A stretch of 64,000 bases of DNA. Source: Camellia lanceoleosa. Its lineage: Eukaryota; Streptophyta; Magnoliopsida; Ericales; Theaceae. The stretch's first letter is position 1. Each line of letters begins with the position of its first letter. Position numbers and translations under genes: made by a program. Shown here one piece after another: positions 57,638-64,000 of this stretch. The stretch lies in contig CM045763.1 of the NCBI GenBank assembly GCA_025200525.1, positions 60,895,018 through 60,959,017 of the forward strand. The letters are read 5' to 3'. The notes under the pieces were generated by a model. The model did no database searches. It was not told the DNA's origin and saw nothing but the letters and a program-made list of their open reading frames with translations.

Positions 57638-59799
57638 ATTTGGCATTGTTGTTTAGGACATATTTTTGTTAGTCGATTAAAATTTTTGGTTTCTACTGGT
57701 CAATTAGGTCATGTCATTCCCAATACTTTGGATTGTTTATCTTGTTAACTTGGAAAACAACCTGCTTTATCATTTAATGCAAGTACTTCTGTTTCTCATG
57801 CACCATTTGATCTTATACATTCTGATATTTAGGGACCATCACTTACTACTACTATGGGAGGATCCCGTTACTTTGTCGTCTTTGTTGCTTTCTTGGATAT
57901 GGAATTGAATATAAAGGCTATTATTGCTAGGATCCTATCTCTAAACGTCTTCGTGTCTCTCGTTATGTGGTTTTCTAGGAGTATAAAATGTTTTCATCCT
58001 TATCTTCGTTCCACTTATTATCATCTTCTACTTCCATTCTGTTTACTAATCCTTCTATCGATCTCTTCTCTAATGCCTTTGATGCAGGTTCCTCCTCTCT
58101 AGAGACGCCTTTGCGTATACTTGATCCTGTCCCGACCGCTCCCTCTGATGGTTCCATTTAGTCTTTTAGCACCCTACCAGATCCGCCTCCCACCAGTCGT
58201 CCACATCAGGTAACTCAACCACTTATTCATCTTCGTAATTATATTGTCGAGTCTACTACTTTTTCTACTTATGAACCTACCTTTTATCGTGAGGCTTGTA
58301 CTAATCATGTTTGGTAGCAAGCTATGACTGATGAATTATAGGCTTTAAACAAAACTTATACTTGGGATGTTATTTGATTTTCCTCCTGAAAAGACTGCGA
58401 TTGGCTGTAGATGGGTCTACAAAATCAAGACCCATTTTGATGGCTCTATTGAGCGCTATAAAACCCATCTTGTTACAAAGGGCTTCACCTAGGAATATGG
58501 CTTTGATTATGAGGAGACTTTCGCTCCGGTTGCTCAGCTTACCTCTGTGCGTAGCTTACTTGTTGTTGTCACTGCTCGCCACTGGGATCTCTTTCAGATG
58601 GATGTCAAAAATGCCTTCCTTAATGGTGATCTTCTTGAGGAAGTCTATATGCAACCTCCTTCTGGGTCTGCTTATTCGGCTCATAAGGTTTGCAAACTAC
58701 AGCGTGCTCTCTATGGTCTCAAGCAAGCCCCACGAGCTTGGTTTGCAGCTCTACCATCCATAACTTCGGCTTCACCTCCAGTTCATATGACTCTGCTCTA
58801 TTTGTTCGTACCACTTCTCATGGCACTACTCTTCTTTTTCTTTATGTGGATGATATGATTATCACCGGTAATGATGTGGCTAGTATTCTTAGCCTCAAAC
58901 AATTTCTCAATCGTCAATTTGAGATGAAGGACCTTGGTACTCTTAATTATTTCTTAGGGCTTGAAATCTCTCATAATTCCACTGGTTATTATTTGTCACA
59001 AGTCAAATATGCATTCGATCTTCTGGCACATGCTGGTCTTACCGATTGCGAAACTACCTCTACTCCCGTTGATCCTCAGACTCGTCTCACTCCTCTAGAC
59101 GGAGATCTTCTCTCTAATACTACTCTTTATCGCCAGCTGGTTGGTAGTCTTGTCTATCTCACTGCTCGTCCTGACATTGCTTATACTGTCTATTTTATTA
59201 GTCAGTACATGTCGGCTCCCCGCACCCCGCATTACACTACTTTACTTCGTATACTTTGCTACCTTAAAGGCACTATGTTCCATTGACTCCATTACTCTGC
59301 TCACTCATCTCTCGAGCTTCGTGCCTTTTTTGATGTTGTTTGGCCTGGAGATCCTATTGATCGACACTCCACCACGGGTTCCTATTTCTTCTTAGGAGAT
59401 TCTCTTCTTACTTGGCGCAGCAAGAAATAGTCCCTTGCTGTTCGTTCTAGTACTGAAGCTGAATACCGCGCTTTTGCTGACACTACTCAGGAACTTTTAT
59501 GGCTTTGCTGGCTCTTTGCTGATATGGGTGTTTCTTTCCCTAGTGCCACATCTCTTTATTGTGACAATTAGAGTGCCATTCAGATTGATCACAATGATGT
59601 CTTCCATGATTGCACCAAACATATTGAGATTGATTGTCATTTCATTCGACATCATGTTACACGTGGCACTGTTCATCTTCTTCCTATTTCTTCTGCTGAT
59701 TAACCTGTTGATATTTTTATCAAGGCTCATCCTCCTAGTCGTTTCAGTAATCTAGTTTCCAAACTCAAGTTGGTTGATGCTTACCCACCTTCAGTTTGA
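57638..59799 (+). pseudogene. Ale-like copia pol: pre-integrase remnant, RT, RNase H
   Basis: Starts WHCCLGH (normally WHxRLGH), then CLSC-stop-LGKQ and SDI-stop-GPS, with most of integrase deleted after 57895. RT resumes near 58200: QAMTDEL, CRWVYKIKTHFDGSIERYK, YGFDYEETFAPVAQL, FQMDVKNAFLNGDL, LYGLKQAPRAW, YVDDMIITGND (near 58845) and LGTLNYFLGLEISH. RNase H ends with TAEAEY-type and TKHIEI motifs and a final stop at 59797. In-frame stops at 57746, 57830, 58315, 58339, 58490, 59284, 59428, 59569 and 59701, plus frame changes near 58374 and 58750, make it dead. Almost all stops replace Gln, Arg or Trp codons. Confidence 0.86.
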
Positions 59800-59804
59800 G
59801 GGGC
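59793..59804 (+). promoter_or_regulatory. Polypurine tract region of the Ale-like copia element
   Basis: GTTTGAGGGGC immediately before the 3' LTR at 59805, as usual for short-LTR copia elements. Confidence 0.75.
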
Positions 59805-60035
59805 TGTTAATGTATATATTAGATTTAGATTTATACTTATCTCCTTGTATTGTACATATAGCTTATCTCTATCTATATCTCTATTTCTTTGTATCTCTAT
59901 CTCTCTCTATCTCTATATTCTTTTATACTTATCTAGGTTTGTGTTCAGCCTATAAATATAGGCTCTCCTATTGTATTCAATCATTCCATATAATACAGAT
60001 ACACATTTTCCATATTTCTTTCAACCATTCTAACA
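59805..60035 (+). repeat. 3' LTR of the Ale-like copia element
   Basis: 231 bp, TGTTAATG...CTAACA, with GCCTATAAATATAGG (TATA, near 59949) and a CTATCTCTAT run. Followed by target duplication CATCT. Confidence 0.93.
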
Positions 60036-60216
60036 CATCTAATGCTTATAAGTTCCATGTTTTATTCACATTTTTATTTGCACACATAATCCAAAAATTT
60101 CACCAATATAATATTATCGAAGCTTCATCTAATGCTTATAAGTTCCATGTTTTATTCACATTTTCATTTGCACACATAATCCAAAATTTTCACCAATATA
60201 ATATAATGGAAGCTTC
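60036..60216. repeat. Two-copy 90-bp tandem repeat next to the copia insertion
   Basis: CATCTAATGCTTATAAGTTC starts at 60036 and 60126 with near-identical following sequence (CCATGTTTTATTCACATTTT and CATAATCCAAAA). The copia target duplication CATCT coincides with the unit start. Confidence 0.88.
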
Positions 60217-61344
60217 ACATCTATTGTTATTTCCTAAACTTAATACCACCGAATATATAGATGGCATACCATTCATTTAGTTATAAGCACATTATAGGCC
60301 TTTAAATTGGCTAGTTAGGCAAAACTTCCATCGTGGTCCTAGTACACCATAACACAACAATTTGTAAATTTATATATATTTTCATACGCATTGGTGGATC
60401 CAAATTAAGCTTGATAAGTTGGGCAAAACTCAATTAAATGACACCAACCAAACTAGGTGGATTGGACCATCTTGGTTATGATCGAATTAAGCTAATTGGT
60501 TAATTATGTGACCTCCACTCTCTCCACATGTGTATTTTAGATTTGTGATAAGTGATATATGTACATTAGTTATTAGTTTTTGATAATGTTGTTGATTTCT
60601 TATTTTCTATTTACAAAAAATAAGAACTTGTTTTTGTTTAGTTTTTATAAAAGACAAATTACAAATATAAAAATTTGGTTGGTGTATAAAAAAAATTTGA
60701 AACAATAATTTGAAACATTTTAGGTGAGTTGTCAAAATTGTACTCGACGGTAGAGGGTGGATAGATATAGTGGCCAGCGGTGGGGTGGTTGGAAGTAGCT
60801 ACAAGAGTTGGTGGCCAGAGAGACAATCACTGGAGGTCATGAGTGGTGACTTACAAGCCGTCAGAGCTCGTCGACAATCAGCGTAAAGGTGGCTAGAGTT
60901 GGTCAAAGGTCGCCACTAGCCCATCGGAAACTAAAAATGTTGGAGGTTGGTGGTGGTTGGAGATAGTAAGAGAAGGAGAAGGAATAGAAAAGTGAACGGT
61001 TAATATGATTTTAATAATTTTTTAAGGTTCTTATTCGACTTAATCATGAGGTTATACTTATTGGATTAATTTAATTTTTTATATGGATAATATACTCAAC
61101 AAACTTTATAACACGAACGACTCAAATCATTAAAATATGATCAGAACAAACCTCATGGAGTGTAACAACAAGGGGGCTGTCACAACACCCATCCCCAATC
61201 CAGTATGAGGTCCATGTCATTTTCCAAATCTAACTCTCTGAGTAGGATTAAAATTTAAGCATGAGATAACAAATTTGTTTCAAATATTTGACTTTTTGTT
61301 CAAAAAATTTGTTGGTAGAGTACATACACATCAACAATGTTAGG
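60217..61344. other. Intergenic DNA with a G-rich stretch
   Basis: At 60735-60985 a G-rich stretch (repeated GGTGGTTGG, GGTGGCCAG) contrasts with AT-rich surroundings; no start, stop or domain supports a gene. The rest shows nothing recognisable. Confidence 0.4.
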
Positions 61345-61450
61345 TACACAGAATTTATTCACAGAAATATTTTTTAAAAAATCATTATGTGACTCAAATT
61401 CATTTTACATGTAGACCTCACAATACATGAATTCTGTGTATTTTTCTGTG
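61345..61450. mobile_element. Short inverted-repeat element (MITE candidate)
   Basis: TACACAGAATTTATTCACAG on the left pairs with ACATGAATTCTGTGTA and CTGTG on the right. A relative in reverse orientation is at 28570-28715. Ends are not fixed. Confidence 0.4.
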
Positions 61451-62535
61451 CACAAAGTCAAATTAATATATATATATATATGTATATTTTTTAATTCTAT
61501 TCTTGTGGCTTATTCCCACTAATGCAACCACCAGTTTAAATTTAAGCTTTTGTTAAAAAAAATGGATTTGTACCAAACGTTTACCACTAATTAAGTATAC
61601 GCAATCCTTTTTTTGGTCCAATGAAAAAAAAACTTGCATAGTTTATGTTTTTGAAAAACACTTTTTCAAGGTCCTGGCACAGTTTGTTTTTGTTATTAAC
61701 TAGTAAGTTCTCCTACCAGCTTCAAACTTCAACTGTTATATTTTGTGAGTTATTGGTTAGCTTGATAATCAAAAGCTAGTTGCCAAAATTTATTTATTTA
61801 TTTTTTCAGACCATGCTGTATACTGTAGTAGTTCTACAGTACACACATCTTAAAAAGACATGTAACACATGCAAATTATATCTTAACGTGATATTAATTA
61901 TGCCATAAAATGATATTTTAAATGCACAATCTAATTACAAAATCGAACACAAATCTTCTATATAAATTGAGACCGCTTAAATGTGTGAGTTGCATTCCAT
62001 ACGAGAGGTTTATTATCATTCTTGCATAAAGATATGAATTGTTATATGCCTCTAACATTGCTAAGAATATAAACATTAGATAGACACCCACATGTTGAAA
62101 GTAGGTCTGTCTATAGTCTAATGATGTGATGACATATATGGTTTTAGTAAGATTGTTAATAAAATTTTAAGTAGATAGCTCTTATTCAAATTTGATAATG
62201 TTGAATTTATTAGAGACAAATTTAATCCAATTAGCTATGTTTGTCTAATCCAATCACTAAATGCATCATATATCAAAAAATCTAATCCAATCCCATCCAA
62301 TTATCAATTTTCTTTTCATAGTTCTTATTTTAGAGTTTAGATTTTGCATATTGTGAGATCAAGGCAATTGAAAGAAATAGCAATTGATTAGCACAAGCAA
62401 GAAATTTAACAAAATCGATTGTGGGATTGAGTTTCGTAATTGAGTCAAATTTCCTAAATTAACGACTTCGAATTAGGATTATATTTAGATTGTGTATTAA
62501 TTGGATCGGATTTGGATTTTACCAAATCTGATTAA
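61451..62535. other. AT-rich intergenic DNA
   Basis: No gene or clear repeat. Confidence 0.4.
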
Positions 62536-62655
62536 GGCTTGTTTAGGATACACAAAAAATAAACAACTTATTATTAGTTTATTTGAGTTGCGTCACCTCT
62601 CTCCTTTTCTCTATGTCGTTTTATATAATAAGTAAAAAAAACCAACAAATAAGCC
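62536..62655. mobile_element. Short MITE candidate, 120 bp
   Basis: GGCTTGTTTAGG on the left and, inverted, GGCTTATTTGTTGG on the right; the interior has ACTTATTATTAGTTTATTTG and a partial inverted TATAATAAGT. No clear target duplication. Confidence 0.4.
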
Positions 62656-63145
62656 CTCATTTGGGTGAGCTAATTTAGCTTTATTTATTTTTATTTTTTA
62701 GTTATTTTAGTCTGACTAAAAAAATTGTATTTGAGAATAAATTTTTATTTTTTATTTTTGTAATTGATTTGATGATTATGAGAGAAAAAATTAAATGATT
62801 ATGGTTTGAATATGACATTTTGTCTTATTAACTAAATTAATTTATTTTATCTTTATTAACTAATTTAGCCCCCCAAAAAAAAAATCATGCCAAAATCATA
62901 CCCAAAACAAGCATGCATACCTGAAATGTGATAATCGGTACATTTATTATTATTATTTTTTGTAAAGAGATTAATTTTTGTGACTTAAACTCACACCATA
63001 TATGTGAATTTATATATATATATTTGGAACAACATGCGAATTTATATATGAACGAGAGAAACTTTACCAGTAGGCTGAGTCAATTCAAATTTTGACCACA
63101 CTTTTTTTCATCATAGTTCTTTCTAGTTGGACAGAAGTTCAATTT
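62656..63145. other. AT-rich intergenic DNA
   Basis: Pure A/T runs and (TA)n near 63013-63021. No gene. Confidence 0.4.
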
Positions 63146-63471
63146 GTACATGAATTTCATTTTAATAATTCGAATTATCTATCATATAAATTTCCTACAT
63201 CATTCATACAAAATAAAAATTAAATTAAATTAATTTGATTTAATAATTGTAGTTATAGATTTATAACTACAATTTTCAAAGTACGACTTGTAATTTATTT
63301 TACAATTTTCAAAGTACGACTTGTAATTTATTTTTTCAAACGTACCTCTGATGAAAATCTATAACTACAATTATTAAATCAAATTAATTTAATTTAATTT
63401 TTATTTTGTATGAATGATGTATGAAATTTATATGATAAATAATTCGAATTATTGAAATGAAATTCATGTAC
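63146..63471. repeat. Near-perfect inverted repeat, 115-bp arms, 96-bp loop
   Basis: The left arm 63146-63260 (starts GTACATGAATTTCATT) and right arm 63357-63471 are reverse complements with three mismatches by eye. The loop holds a direct duplication of CAATTTTCAAAGTACGACTT (63271 and 63304), and an inverted copy of part of it (GTCGTACTTTGAAAATTG) lies just outside at 63474-63491. Arms extend to the loop without TA or TTA ends, so it is not an evident MITE. Confidence 0.92.
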
Positions 63472-64000
63472 CAGTCGTACTTTGAAAATTGACGCTCCTT
63501 TCTCTATAAAATAAATCACATAGTTACAATAATTAAATAATCTAAATTTTTCATAAATAACTTACATACAGTAAAATCAATGACTCAAATCAGGACCTCT
63601 GTAAAAGCCCATAAACCCAATTGAACAGAATCCCATTTATCCTACTAGAGAAAACTTAATGGTATATATATAAATACCAAGTCAGATACACTGTTTTTAT
63701 TTATTTATAATTATTATTAGGAAAAAAAATTTAAAGAAAAATCTCAAAGTTTAACCCTTAAAATAAAATAATTCTTGAGTTTTAAATTTTGTCAATTTAA
63801 ATTCTAATCTTTTAATTTATTTTTGATTGAAACCATTAGCCCATTTTTGTTAAGTAAAACCGATAAAAAAAAAAAAATACTTTAGTTATTAAACTCAATA
63901 GATGTATACAAAAATATATAAAATACTCATTTTCATTATGTTTAATGACTAAAATACATATTTTTCCATTAATTTTACTTAACAAAAATAAGTAAATAGT
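63472..64000. other. AT-rich intergenic DNA
   Basis: Apart from the inverted flank at 63474-63491, nothing recognised. Confidence 0.4.

Larger units (their letters stand above)
50744..60035 (+). mobile_element. Ale/Retrofit-like Ty1/copia element, exact target duplication, middle replaced by a chromovirus
   Basis: LTRs at 50744-51191 (with a MITE inside) and 59805-60035 start TGTTAATG and end CTAACA. Target duplication CATCT at 50739-50743 and 60036-60040. Standard PBS, broken gag, then an antisense gypsy fragment (52852-57637), then part of the pre-integrase region, deleted integrase, RT and RNase H, and a purine tract. The short LTR (231 bp) suggests the Ale/Retrofit group; the lineage is tentative. 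At least 13 in-frame stops are present. Confidence 0.92.

Noticed and set aside
60735..60985. G-rich stretch as a gene exon
   Set aside because: Stops in all frames on the plus strand and no long frame on the minus strand.

Overview
The window is nuclear DNA of a flowering plant, probably a eudicot; I cannot name the species. The evidence is the repeat content: plant-type Ty3/gypsy (Tat lineage and a Tekay-like chromovirus), SIRE/Maximus-like and Ale-like Ty1/copia elements with initiator-tRNA-Met primer sites, a plant L1-type LINE with a DUF4283 ORF1, hAT transposase remnants, many small TTA-flanked inverted-repeat elements, AT-rich intergenic DNA, and one fragment of a plant REF6/ELF6-type histone demethylase gene. 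I see no intact host gene, no rRNA gene, no convincing tRNA gene and no CRISPR array.

Layout. 1-13.4 kb: the 3' two thirds of a Tat-lineage Ty3/gypsy retrotransposon: broken gag/protease, RT, RNase H, a second (archaeal-type) RNase H and integrase. A region after pol carries an apparently intact two-exon DUF7745 gene on the opposite strand (6186-7477), then a 36-bp minisatellite (about 9.0-9.4 kb), a polypurine tract and a 3.5-kb 3' LTR. 13.4-18.8 kb: a decayed hAT transposon with tandem arrays and subterminal CCGTTAC-type repeats. 18.8-31.5 kb: AT-rich repeat debris with a SINE-like unit, a SIRE-like solo LTR, another LTR-like unit, a REF6-like exon 1 pseudogene, several MITEs and degenerate minisatellites.

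31.6-60.0 kb is a stack of nested insertions. A minus-strand L1-type LINE (ORF1 at 50.7-48.7 kb, ORF2 at 35.06-31.6 kb) is split by a SIRE-like copia element (35070-48656). That element's RT is split in turn by a second SIRE-like copia element (40000-45703, exact target duplication GGAGA). The inner element lost most of pol but keeps a 3' ORF resembling the plant transposon protein domain. Next to the LINE 5' end lies an Ale-like copia element (50744-60035, exact target duplication CATCT). Its 5' LTR holds a TTA-flanked MITE, and its middle is replaced by a 3'-truncated antisense chromovirus (52852-57637).

60-64 kb: AT-rich DNA with short duplications and a striking 115-bp inverted repeat (63146-63471, three mismatches between arms).

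No group of genes here forms a working host pathway. The window records rounds of insertion, deletion and C-to-T decay. The parts that stand out are the intact antisense DUF7745 gene inside a dead retrotransposon, the REF6-like fragment, the hairpin-forming repeat, and CTCGAG palindrome arrays shared by LTRs of different families. All family assignments come from motif recognition by eye; no database search was run.
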